NCBI RefSeq assembly: GCF_001426945.1
Contig: NZ_LMFS01000004.1
Location: forward strand, 130,852 to 194,851
Source: Pseudolabrys sp. Root1462
GTDB lineage: Bacteria > Pseudomonadota > Alphaproteobacteria > Rhizobiales > Xanthobacteraceae
Direction: 5' to 3'
DNA: 64,000 bases
Position 1 is the first letter of the stretch. Each line of letters starts with the position of its first letter. Shown here in pieces: positions 56,656 through 64,000 of this stretch. The position numbers were made by a program, and so were the translations under genes. The notes under the pieces are model-generated. The model was given only the letters and a program-made list of their open reading frames with translations, ran no database searches and was not told the origin of the DNA.

Positions 56656-57687
56656 TTAATTCCTCCAGGCCCAGCCGCCGTCGGCGTAGACGTCGGTGGT
56701 GAGGATATCGGCCGGCGGCATCGGCGCCGCCTTGCAGGTCTCGGTGGCGTCATCGACCTCCTGGCGCACCGACGCATCGATCTCGGCGATGACCTTGTCG
56801 CTGACGCCGAATTGCTGCAGGCGCTCGCGATAGATCTTGATCGGATCGCGCTGCTTCCATTTCTCCAATTCACCTTCGGGGCGATATTTGGCGGGGTCGG
56901 CGCGCGAATGGCCGGAGTGGCGATAGGTCAATGCTTCGATCAGCGAGGGGCCCTCGCCGGCCCGCGCCCTGGAAAACGCCCTCTGCGCCGTGCGATAGAC
57001 GACATCGGCGTCGTTGCCGTCGATGATGATGCGCTCGAGGCCATAGGAGCCGGCGCGGTCGGCCGCCGGATGCGGGACGGCGGTGACGTCGCCGATCGGC
57101 GTGTATTCCATGTAGAGATTGTTCTCGCAGACGAAGACTACCGGCAGCTTCCAGATCGCGGCGAAGTTCAGCGCCTCATGGAAGGCGCCGATATTGGTGG
57201 TGCCGTCGCCGAAAAAACAAACCGATACGTCCTTGTCGCCCTTGTACTGCGCGCGCCAGGCGGCGCCGCAGGCGATGGGAAGATGCGCGCCGATGATGGC
57301 ATAGGAGCCCATGACGCCGTGTTCTTCCGAGGTCAGATGCATCGAGCCGCCTTTGCCGCGCATCAAGCCATTGTCGCGCTGCATCAGCTCGCCAAGCACC
57401 TTCTCGACGGATACGCAGCGCGCCAGGGTATGGGCATGGCCGCGATAGGTGCAGAACGACAGATCGCCCTTCTGCATGGCCTCGGCAAAGCCGCTCGCCA
57501 CCGCTTCCTGCCCGAGCGACAGGTGACTGGTGCCCTTCACCAGATTTTGCAGGAACAGGTCATAGGCGCGCTGCTCGGCCTCGCGGATACGGAGCTGCGA
57601 GCGGTACATCGCCAACCGCTTGGCTTCACCGATATCGTCGTTCAGCCCCGAGCCGGGAGCCTGGGCCCGGTCTTGCGCCGTCGCCAT
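56656..57687 (-). CDS. 2-oxo acid dehydrogenase E1 component, alpha subunit
   Basis: 343 residues. Thiamine-diphosphate motif FFGDGTTNIGAFHEALNFAA with VVFVCENNLYMEYTP, and the phosphorylation-loop-like YRHSGHSRADPAKYR. LVKGTSHLSLGQEAVASGFA is the N-terminal family mark. It resembles acetoin dehydrogenase and pyruvate E1-alpha subunits; the substrate cannot be decided. It begins the dehydrogenase part of the leftward array, 95 bp after the EamA carrier, which may be on the same transcript. Confidence 0.95.
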   Translation of the reverse strand: MATAQDRAQAPGSGLNDDIGEAKRLAMYRSQLRIREAEQRAYDLFLQNLVKGTSHLSLGQEAVASGFAEAMQKGDLSFCTYRGHAHTLARCVSVEKVLGELMQRDNGLMRGKGGSMHLTSEEHGVMGSYAIIGAHLPIACGAAWRAQYKGDKDVSVCFFGDGTTNIGAFHEALNFAAIWKLPVVFVCENNLYMEYTPIGDVTAVPHPAADRAGSYGLERIIIDGNDADVVYRTAQRAFSRARAGEGPSLIEALTYRHSGHSRADPAKYRPEGELEKWKQRDPIKIYRERLQQFGVSDKVIAEIDASVRQEVDDATETCKAAPMPPADILTTDVYADGGWAWRN

Positions 57688-57782
57688 GAGATTTCCTCGC
57701 CGCCGGAAGCCGGCTTGTTTTCGTTATCTGAGCCGAAACTTAGCCCTGATGATCGCGGCGCCGCAACTGTCCCAGGGTGAGC

Positions 57783-58697
57783 TTAATCGGCGGTGGGACG
57801 GCCGTCCGCGGCGGGCTTGCCCACCTTGCGCTCGCGGTACAGCAGATAGAGACCGGAGCCGACGACAATCAGCCCACCGACGATCGTCCAGTGGTGCGGC
57901 ACATCCCCGAACACGACAAAGCCCCAGGTCGTCGTCCACACCAGTTGCGTGTAGATGAACGGCGCCAGTGTTGACGCCGGCGCCAGACGGTGGGCCCGGA
58001 TCAGCAGGTAGTGCCCGATGCTGCCGAAAGCACCGATGGCGACCATCAGCAGGACGATGAACCAGTCCTGCGGGGTGCTCCAAACGAACGGAACGACGGG
58101 CAGCATCGCCACCGCGCCGAGAAGATTCGAATAAAAAAGCGTCGTCTCGCTCGAGTCGCTTCGCGCGAGCACGCGTGTCGAAATCGAATACAGGGCATAA
58201 CAAATCGCGCCGCCGAAAGAGAGCAGCGCCGCAGGGTGCAGACCGCCGAAGCCGGGACGCGCGACCAACAGCACGCCGACGAAGCCGACTCCGATGGCGA
58301 TCCATCGCCGCCAGCCGACCCATTCACCGAGGATGGGTCCGCACAGGACGGCGACCAAAAAGGGCGTCGAGAACAGGATCGACAAAGCCTCGTCGAGTTG
58401 CAGGTACTGCAACGCGAAGAAATTGAGCCCGGTCGATCCAAACAAAAGCGCCGCGCGACCGATCTGCAGCCAGGGCCGCCGCGTCACCAGCATACCCGGC
58501 TTGGTCACCGGGTTCATGAACAGAAGTGCCAGGACGAAAGCGCCGGCGTAACGAGCCCAGACAACCTGCAACGGATGCATCGAATGCAACAGGTATTTGC
58601 CTGTCGCATCGATGCAGGAAAACCCCGCCACCGCCGCGCACATCAGGGCAATGCCGGTCAGCCGCTGGCGCCGGGCAATGGCAGCAGTATCGTTCAA
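57783..58697 (-). CDS. EamA/DMT-family transporter
   Basis: 304 residues starting at TTG 58697, whose TTGA overlaps the SDR stop; ATG 58643 is the alternative but would delete the N-terminal cytoplasmic segment. Ten helices in two EamA repeats: VVWARYAGAFVLALLFMNPV, LQYLQLDEALSILFSTPFLV, and YTQLVWTTTWGFVVFGDVPH, then WTIVGGLIVVGSGLYLLYRE at the end. It belongs to the RhaT/S-adenosylmethionine-carrier-like DMT group. Coupled to the SDR, it may import the SDR substrate. Confidence 0.9.
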   Translation of the reverse strand: MNDTAAIARRQRLTGIALMCAAVAGFSCIDATGKYLLHSMHPLQVVWARYAGAFVLALLFMNPVTKPGMLVTRRPWLQIGRAALLFGSTGLNFFALQYLQLDEALSILFSTPFLVAVLCGPILGEWVGWRRWIAIGVGFVGVLLVARPGFGGLHPAALLSFGGAICYALYSISTRVLARSDSSETTLFYSNLLGAVAMLPVVPFVWSTPQDWFIVLLMVAIGAFGSIGHYLLIRAHRLAPASTLAPFIYTQLVWTTTWGFVVFGDVPHHWTIVGGLIVVGSGLYLLYRERKVGKPAADGRPTAD

Positions 58698-59443
58698 TAG
58701 GTCGCCCGCCCGCCCGAAATGTCGAAGATCGAGCCGGTGGTGAAGGAGCAATCTTCCGAGGCGCAGAACGCGGCGAGCGCTGCGACCTCTTCGACGTTGA
58801 CGAAGCGGGCGCGCGGAATTTTCGACAGCATGAAGTCGATGTGCTGCTGCGTCATCTGGTCGAAAATGGCGGTACGCGCCGCAGCCGGCGTGATGCAATT
58901 GACGGAAATGTTCTTGCCGGCGGTTTCCTTGGCCAGCGACTTGGTCAGCGAAATGACGCCGGCCTTCGACGCCGAATAGGCAACCGCGTTGGGGTTGCCC
59001 TCCTTGCCGGCGATCGAGGCGATGTTGACGATCCGCCCGTAGTCCTGGGCGATCATGCCGGGCGTCACCGCCTTGCAGCAGTAGAACTGGCTGTCGAGAT
59101 TGACGGTGAGGACGCGCTTCCACTCGTCGAGCGGATAGTCCCAGGTCGTGGTGTTCTTGCCGGCGATGCCGGCGTTGTTGACCAGAATGTCGATGCGGCC
59201 GAAGGCCTTCACCGTGGCATCGCGGGCCCGCTCGACGCTGGCGAAATCGGTGACGTCGACGGGCACCACCTCGACGCGGCCTTTCACCTCGCCGGCGGTC
59301 TTTTTGGCCAGCGGTTCGTCACGATCCCAGATCGCGACCGCGGCGCCGGAGGCCAGGAAGCGCTCGACGATGGCGCGGCCGATGCCTTGCGCGCCGCCGG
59401 TGACGACAGCGAAGCGGCCTTTGAGATCGATGTTATTGGACAT
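58694..59443 (-). CDS. SDR-family oxidoreductase
   Basis: 249 residues from ATG 59443. Classical SDR: VVTGGAQGIGRAIVERFLAS, LVNNAGIAG, catalytic Ser in NIASIAGKEGNP and YSASK (Tyr-x3-Lys), with FTTGSIFDISGGRATY at the end. The ending ISGGRATY and the family look resemble sugar-acid/3-oxoacyl reductases. It is translationally coupled with the EamA carrier by an overlapping TTGA. Confidence 0.93.
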   Translation of the reverse strand: MSNNIDLKGRFAVVTGGAQGIGRAIVERFLASGAAVAIWDRDEPLAKKTAGEVKGRVEVVPVDVTDFASVERARDATVKAFGRIDILVNNAGIAGKNTTTWDYPLDEWKRVLTVNLDSQFYCCKAVTPGMIAQDYGRIVNIASIAGKEGNPNAVAYSASKAGVISLTKSLAKETAGKNISVNCITPAAARTAIFDQMTQQHIDFMLSKIPRARFVNVEEVAALAAFCASEDCSFTTGSIFDISGGRATY

Positions 59444-59587
59444 AGGTGCGGTTCCCCCAGGTTGATTGTATCGATTTAACGGATGGTATAGTCGGTTTGC
59501 CGGGGAAAATGCAGCCTCCCCTGAAGATGGCAGCCATCCGTCCGGGAACTGCATCCAAGCGCTGGTTGAAGGGACTTGGGCACGGCA

Positions 59588-60313
59588 ATGGATGGCCCGA
59601 TTCTGGCGCTTTTTGTCCTGTCGACTTTCGTGGGGGGCATCGTCAGCGGCCTGGCCGGCTTCGCCATGGGTCTCGTCGTCTCCGGCGTCTGGCTGCACAT
59701 CCTGACGCCGGCGCAAACCGCGGCGCTGATCGTCGGCTACGGCCTGCTGGTGCAGAGCTACAGCATCTGGAAACTGCGCCACGCGCTCAGCCTGCGGACG
59801 CTAGCGCCCTTCATCGGCGGCGGCGTCGTCGGCGTGCCGGTCGGCGCAGCGCTGCTCTCGCACATCAGCCCGGCGATGATCCGCGACGGTGTCGGCGGGC
59901 TGCTGATCATCTACTCGAGCTATTTCCTGATCCGGCCGCATGTCCACACCGTGCGACCGTCGCTGCCGGCGGATATTGGCATTGGTTTCCTCAACGGCAT
60001 CCTCGGCGGCATGACGGGACTGGCCGGTCCGGTCATCACCGTCTGGTGCCAACTGCGCGGTTTCCGCCGGGATGAACAGCGCGCGATATTTCAGCCGGTG
60101 ATCCTGGCTGCCTTCGCGATCACCGCGGTGTCGCTGACCATAAACGGCACGGTGACGACGGATCTGCTGCGCATCTATCTTTATGGCCTCCCCGCGCTCG
60201 GCGCCGGTCTGTGGGTCGGGCTGAAACTCTACGGCCACCTCAACGAACTCACCTTCCGCAAGGTGGTCCTGGTTCTGCTGATGGTGTCCGGCCTGGTGCT
60301 GCTGTTCGGCTGA
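59588..60313 (+). CDS. TSUP-family (TauE/SafE) membrane permease
   Basis: 241 residues, seven or eight helices. LFVLSTFVGGIVSGLAGFAM and LNGILGGMTGLAGPVITVWC are the two repeated G-rich motifs of the TauE/SafE sulfite/sulfoacetate exporter family. ATG 59588 is used; an in-frame TTG at 59576 near AAGGGA would add four residues. It is divergent from the SDR and precedes the chromate genes by 120 bp. Confidence 0.92.
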   Translation: MDGPILALFVLSTFVGGIVSGLAGFAMGLVVSGVWLHILTPAQTAALIVGYGLLVQSYSIWKLRHALSLRTLAPFIGGGVVGVPVGAALLSHISPAMIRDGVGGLLIIYSSYFLIRPHVHTVRPSLPADIGIGFLNGILGGMTGLAGPVITVWCQLRGFRRDEQRAIFQPVILAAFAITAVSLTINGTVTTDLLRIYLYGLPALGAGLWVGLKLYGHLNELTFRKVVLVLLMVSGLVLLFG

Positions 60314-60433
60314 CCCTGCTTGCCGGTGCGGAGCCGTTTCGCTACACTTCGAACCGTGGGGCCAGCGGCGGTCGCCCCGCGCTTCAGGCATCCGATGCCC
60401 AAGCACCGCTTCCTTCGCTGACGGAGGAAGCTC

Positions 60434-61258
60434 ATGCTTGCTTTCAATTTCTCGATATCACCCCAGGACCTTTGGCATCTGATCGCGACGCCGCGCGCGC
60501 CGCAGATCATCGACGTGCGCCGCCGCGACATCTACGAGCAGGTGCCCGGTCTCATTCCGGGCTCCGTGTGGCGCGAGCCGACCGCGCTCGCCGGCTGGAT
60601 CGGAACGCTGGACCGGGCCCGTCCCATCGTCGTCACCTGCAAGCTCGGCAAGGAATTGAGCCAGGTCATCGTCAGCGACCTGCGGAGCCAGGGCTACGAC
60701 GCTGCCCAGCTTGCCGGCGGCCAGGGCGCCTGGACCGATGCCGGCCTGCCGCTGGTCGATCGCGCCGCGGCGGACCGGCTGATGCCGCAGCGGCCGTCGC
60801 TGTGGGTAACGCGGCGGCATCCGAAGATCGATCGCATCGCCTGCCCATGGCTCATTCGCCGCTTCATCGACCCCGAGGCGCGCTTTGTCTTCGTCGATCC
60901 GCCTTACGTGGCCGATGCAGCGACCAACTTCAGCGCCATCCCCTTCGACATCGCCGGCGTCGAAATCTCGCACGTTGGCGAGACCTGCAGTTTCGACACG
61001 TTGCTTTCGATATTCGGGCTGGCGGATGAGCCGTCGCTGGCGCGGCTTGCCCTGATCGTTCGCGGCGCCGACACCGCACGCCACGATCTCGCGGCCGAAG
61101 CCAGTGGCCTGCACGCCATATCGCTCGGCCTTTCGGCGCTGGCCGGCGACGATGACCATGGACTCCTTCGCCGCGGCTTTGCCATCTATGATGCATTGTT
61201 CGCGTGGGCCCGCTTTGCCGCCGACGAGAAGCACAACTGGCCCACGAAGGCGGCGTGA
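60434..61258 (+). CDS. Rhodanese-ChrB C-terminal domain fusion (chromate resistance)
   Basis: 274 residues. Residues 1-112 form a rhodanese domain (QIIDVRRRDIYEQVPGLIPG, active-site Cys69 in VVTCKLGKELSQ). From about 120 it is the ChrB C-terminal domain: SLWVTRRHPKIDRIACPWLI, RRFIDPEARFVFVDPP and HDLAAEASGLHAISLGLSAL. ChrB proteins regulate or support chromate resistance beside ChrA. The next gene, chrA, starts eight bases later. GGAGG lies nine bases before ATG 60434. Confidence 0.9.
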   Translation: MLAFNFSISPQDLWHLIATPRAPQIIDVRRRDIYEQVPGLIPGSVWREPTALAGWIGTLDRARPIVVTCKLGKELSQVIVSDLRSQGYDAAQLAGGQGAWTDAGLPLVDRAAADRLMPQRPSLWVTRRHPKIDRIACPWLIRRFIDPEARFVFVDPPYVADAATNFSAIPFDIAGVEISHVGETCSFDTLLSIFGLADEPSLARLALIVRGADTARHDLAAEASGLHAISLGLSALAGDDDHGLLRRGFAIYDALFAWARFAADEKHNWPTKAA

Positions 61259-61265
61259 CAACACC

Positions 61266-62603
61266 ATGACAAGCGAAACTGCAACCACCAATGCGCGCCC
61301 GGCTCATCCGAGCTTCGGCGAGGCCTTTCTGGTGTGGCTGAAGATCGGCTGCATCAATTTCGGCGGCCCGGCCGGACAGATCGCCATGATGCATCGCATC
61401 CTGGTCGACGAGAAAAAGTGGATCGACGAACCGCGCTTCCTGCACGCGCTCAATTTCTCGATGCTGCTGCCCGGGCCGGAAGCGACGCAGCTCGCGACCT
61501 ATGTCGGCTGGCTGCTGCACGGCGTGCGCGGCGGCCTCGCCGCCGGCATCCTGTTCGTGCTGCCCGGCGCCTTCGTCATGCTCGGCCTCAGCCTGCTCTA
61601 CGCTTACGGGCGAGGCGTGAGCGCCATCGACGGCGCGCTGTTCGGCATCAAGGCCGCGGTCCTGGTGATCGTGATCGAGGCGCTGATCCGCATCGGCAAA
61701 AGGGCTCTCAAGTCGTGGCTGATGGTGGCCCTCGCGGCGCTGGCCTTCGTCGGCATCTTCTTCTTCGACCTGCCGTTCCCGCTGATCGTCGGCGCCGCGG
61801 CTCTTGCCGGCTTCGTCGTGGCGAAATCGCGTCCCGACCTGATCGGCATCAATGGTGTATCCGAGACCGCCCTCGCCCATGGCGCCGACCGCTGGCGGCA
61901 CGCCATCCTCGCCCTCGTCATCGGCCTGACGTTGTGGTGGGCGCCGGTCGCGATCGCCGCGCTGACGCTCGGCACGGGCCACGTGATGGTGGCGATCGGA
62001 CTGTTCTTCTCCAAGCTCGCCGTGGTCACCTTCGGCGGCGCCTATGCCGTGCTGGCCTATATGGCGCAGCAGGTGGTGCAGACGCATCACTGGATGACGG
62101 CGCCGGAAATGGTCGATGGTCTCGGCCTCGCCGAGACCACGCCGGGCCCACTGATCCTGGTGACGCAGTTCGTCGGCTTTCTTGCCGCCTTCCGCGCGGC
62201 GGCGCCGTTCTCGCCGTTGACGGCGGGGCTGATCGGCGCGGCGCTGACGACCTGGGTGACGTTCGTGCCGGCGATCTTGTGGATCTTTGCCGGCGCGCCG
62301 TTTCTCGAAGATCTGCGGGCCAACAAGCGACTGACCGGCGCGCTGGCGGCGATCACGGCAGCCGTCGTCGGCGTCATCCTCAACCTGTCGGTCTGGTTCG
62401 CGTTGCACGTCCTGTTCGGCAACGTCACAGAGCATCATGCCGGGCCGCTGCGCTGGTTCGGCTTCGATCCCAACGCGCTCGACCGCCATGCGGCGATGCT
62501 CGCCGTGGTCGCCGCAGTGCTCGCCTTCCGCTTCCACCGCGGTCTGATCGAGGTGATCATCGTGATGGCACTGCTGGGGATCGTCTCGACTTATTCGTTC
62601 TAG
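61266..62603 (+). CDS. chrA: Chromate transporter ChrA (two-domain form)
   Basis: 445 residues. Two homologous halves each carry the chromate-transporter signature: first FLVWLKIGCINFGGPAGQIA with FSMLLPGPEATQLATYVGWL, then FFSKLAVVTFGGAYAVLAYM with GLGLAETTPGPLILVTQFVG. About ten helices. ChrA exports chromate driven by the proton gradient. It is co-transcribed with the rhodanese-ChrB gene. Its stop overlaps the convergent ABC permease stop. Confidence 0.95.
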   Translation: MTSETATTNARPAHPSFGEAFLVWLKIGCINFGGPAGQIAMMHRILVDEKKWIDEPRFLHALNFSMLLPGPEATQLATYVGWLLHGVRGGLAAGILFVLPGAFVMLGLSLLYAYGRGVSAIDGALFGIKAAVLVIVIEALIRIGKRALKSWLMVALAALAFVGIFFFDLPFPLIVGAAALAGFVVAKSRPDLIGINGVSETALAHGADRWRHAILALVIGLTLWWAPVAIAALTLGTGHVMVAIGLFFSKLAVVTFGGAYAVLAYMAQQVVQTHHWMTAPEMVDGLGLAETTPGPLILVTQFVGFLAAFRAAAPFSPLTAGLIGAALTTWVTFVPAILWIFAGAPFLEDLRANKRLTGALAAITAAVVGVILNLSVWFALHVLFGNVTEHHAGPLRWFGFDPNALDRHAAMLAVVAAVLAFRFHRGLIEVIIVMALLGIVSTYSF

Positions 62604-63382
62604 TTCTCGGCGCGCAACTCGCTTTCGTGCCAGCGGCGCAGCACCAGGTGCGACAGCGCCGACAGCGCCAGAAAGATGGCAACGCCGACGAGCGACAGCA
62701 GCAGGAGCGCCGCGAACATGCGCGGGATGTTGAGCCGGTAGCCGGATTCGGCGATACGATACGCAAGGCCCGATCCGGCCCCGGCCGATCCGGCGGCGAT
62801 CTCCGCCACCACGGCGCCGATCAGCGACAGGCCGCCGGCGATGCGCAGGCCGGTGAGGATCTGCGGCAGCGCCGCGGGCAGCTTCAGCCGCATCAGCACC
62901 TGCCAGCGCGACGCCTTGTAGAGATCGAACAGCGCCATCAGGTTGCGATCGACCGAGTTGAGGCCGAGCGTGGTGTTGGCAAGCACCGGGAAGAACGCGA
63001 CGATCCAGGCGCAGGCCAGAACGGCGAGATGCTGCGGCAGGTAGATCAGCAGCAACGGCGCGACCGCCACGACCGGCGTCACCTGGAGGATCACCGCATA
63101 GGGATAGAACGAATATTCAATGAGCCGCCATTGGTTGAAGGCCATCGCCAGCACGATGCCGCCGACCGCCGCCAGCATGAAGCCCTCGAAGGTCAGCCCG
63201 AGCGTCACCAGCAGCGAATTGAACAGAAGGGCGCGGTCGTCGATCAGCGCGCCGAACACCAGGGCCGGGCTCGGCAGCACATAGGCCGGAATGGCGAAGA
63301 ACCGGACCGTCGCCTCCCAGACGACGACGACGATGGCGAGCAGCAGCGCCGGCAGGACAAGGCGGAGAACGCGCCCGCTCAT
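62600..63382 (-). CDS. ABC transporter permease (nitrate/sulfonate/taurine type)
   Basis: 260 residues from ATG 63382, preceded by GGGGGGAGGG. Six helices and the SsuC/TauC-type EAA loop YKASRWQVLMRLKLPAALPQ, with LTGLRIAGGLSLIGAVVAEI after it. The upstream ATPase gene (partial, right edge) is its partner, but a 133-bp gap filled by a palindromic repeat separates them. The binding protein is not in the window, so the substrate is open. Confidence 0.92.
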   Translation of the reverse strand: MSGRVLRLVLPALLLAIVVVVWEATVRFFAIPAYVLPSPALVFGALIDDRALLFNSLLVTLGLTFEGFMLAAVGGIVLAMAFNQWRLIEYSFYPYAVILQVTPVVAVAPLLLIYLPQHLAVLACAWIVAFFPVLANTTLGLNSVDRNLMALFDLYKASRWQVLMRLKLPAALPQILTGLRIAGGLSLIGAVVAEIAAGSAGAGSGLAYRIAESGYRLNIPRMFAALLLLSLVGVAIFLALSALSHLVLRRWHESELRAEN

Positions 63383-63400
63383 CGATGCCCTCCCCCCGCG

Positions 63401-63493
63401 CTCATCCTGAGGAGGCGCGCAGCGCCGTCTCGAAGGATGCGGGCGGCCACATGGTTCGAGACGCGCTCCTTCGGAGCGCTCCTCACCATGAGG
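63401..63493. repeat. Palindromic repeat, CCTGAGGAG family (longest copy)
   Basis: CTCATCCTGAGGAG at the left end mirrors CTCCTCACCATGAG at the right end (two central mismatches), with inner GTCTCGAAGGAT and GGTTCGAGACGC and a CGCTCC-TTC-GGAGCG hairpin. Related pieces lie at 47376-47463 and 8500-8534. Confidence 0.75.
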
Positions 63494-63515
63494 CCGATTG
63501 TGCCCGCGACATTCG

Positions 63516-64000
63516 TCATCCGCGTTCACCCATCGCCGCGGCGAGCGTCTCGGCGACCTGCCGGCAATAGCCGGCATATTCCGCCGAGGTGCGGAAGCGC
63601 TCGTCGCGCGGATACGGCGCCGGAATCGCGATCTCCGCGAAGACATGGCCGGGCCGCGGCGTCATCACGATGATGCGCTGCGACAGATAAACCGACTCGA
63701 ACACGGAATGGGTGACGAAGATCACCGTTCGCCGCAACGCCTGCCACAGCAGCAAGAGGTCGTTGTTGAGCTTGAAGCGGGTGATCTCGTCGAGCGCGGC
63801 GAAGGGCTCGTCCATCAGCAGCAGCCGCGGCTCGGTGACCAGCGCGCGGGCGATGGAGACGCGCATCTTCATGCCGCCGGACAGTTCGCGCGGAAACGCC
63901 GCCGCGAAGTCGGCAAGCCCGACATGGGCAAGCGCGGTAGCGACCGCCTCGCGCGCCTGCGCCACCCCGGCCAGTGATAATGGCAGCTCGACGTTGCGGG
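63516..64000 (-). CDS. ABC transporter ATP-binding protein (SsuB/TauB-like), C-terminal part
   Basis: The visible 160 residues are the second half of an ATPase: NVELPLSLAGV, signature LSGGMKMRVSIARALV, Walker B LLLMDEPFAALDEITR and the H-loop VIFVTHSVFESVYLSQRII, followed by a short C-terminal helical end without a TOBE domain, as in nitrate/taurine/sulfonate ATPases. The Walker A and start lie right of the window. It partners the permease at 62600-63382. Confidence 0.92.
   Translation of the reverse strand, partial: RNVELPLSLAGVAQAREAVATALAHVGLADFAAAFPRELSGGMKMRVSIARALVTEPRLLLMDEPFAALDEITRFKLNNDLLLLWQALRRTVIFVTHSVFESVYLSQRIIVMTPRPGHVFAEIAIPAPYPRDERFRTSAEYAGYCRQVAETLAAAMGERG

Noticed and set aside
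61334-63673. A 779-codon rightward open frame
   Set aside because: It is the third-frame shadow of chrA and runs antisense through the ABC permease. Its product is Arg/Asp/Gln-rich and lacks any domain, as expected from GC-rich codon bias.
1-64000. Search for tRNA, rRNA, insertion sequences, prophage, toxin-antitoxin or CRISPR features
   Set aside because: Nothing convincing was seen by eye. The protein at 18747-19049 is called plasmid stabilisation in databases by habit only and shows no toxin or antitoxin features.

Overview
The window is GC-rich, densely coded chromosomal DNA from an alphaproteobacterium, most likely a member of the Hyphomicrobiales (Bradyrhizobiaceae/Xanthobacteraceae-like). 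The grounds are gene content and style: many ABC/TRAP transporters, SDRs and EamA carriers, a LuxI that reads like the BjaI/RpaI/BraI group, map next to radC, a rhodanese-ChrB/ChrA pair, and several families of short palindromic intergenic repeats. I see no tRNA, rRNA, insertion sequence, prophage or CRISPR array. The assignment is an inference; no marker rRNA is present.

Layout. 1-4.9 kb: an alcohol dehydrogenase fragment divergent from a MerR regulator with a textbook MerR operator, two membrane glycosyltransferases, and an XRE-cupin/GNAT pair. 4.9-10.2 kb: a GT2-GtrA fusion, lepA, a small DUF protein, an RraA-like protein and a dehalogenase-like hydrolase. 10.4-14.8 kb: a polyamine-type ABC transporter operon with an internal hairpin terminator, then trpS on the other strand. 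16-22.3 kb: two tiny membrane proteins, an atypical SDR, a 200-bp highly structured non-coding stretch, csaA, a rhodanese, a Lys-rich small protein, and a cell-wall group (two tandem L,D-transpeptidases plus MepA). 22.3-30.9 kb: an Lrp regulator divergent from a homodimeric E1-type dehydrogenase, a GMC oxidoreductase, modABC with a short ModC, and a BtuF-like protein with a DUF6580 membrane protein. 30.9-41.2 kb: two cation/proton antiporters, a beta-keto acid cleavage enzyme operon with TRAP QM subunits, an EamA carrier, an MscS channel and an aminotransferase.

41.2-43.4 kb is a compact quorum-sensing locus: luxR, luxI and a small unknown gene that overlaps the end of luxI. It is followed by an ICL/PEP-mutase-family enzyme, a GNAT, an MFS exporter, a DenD-like dehydrogenase, map, radC and a Ca2+/H+ antiporter. 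From 59.4 down to 50.3 kb runs a long leftward array: SDR, EamA carrier, E1-alpha, E1-beta, succinate-semialdehyde dehydrogenase, lipocalin-like protein, E2, 2-hydroxyacid dehydrogenase and two AprI/Inh-type proteins. The E2 lacks its catalytic histidine and carries a palindromic repeat translated in frame inside its linker, and no E3 is present. The right end holds a TSUP permease, the rhodanese-ChrB/ChrA pair and the end of a nitrate/sulfonate/taurine-type ABC transporter.

Most worth a second look: the iterated-hairpin region at 17.5-17.75 kb, the luxI-coupled small gene with its hairpin leader, and the degenerate-E2 dehydrogenase array.
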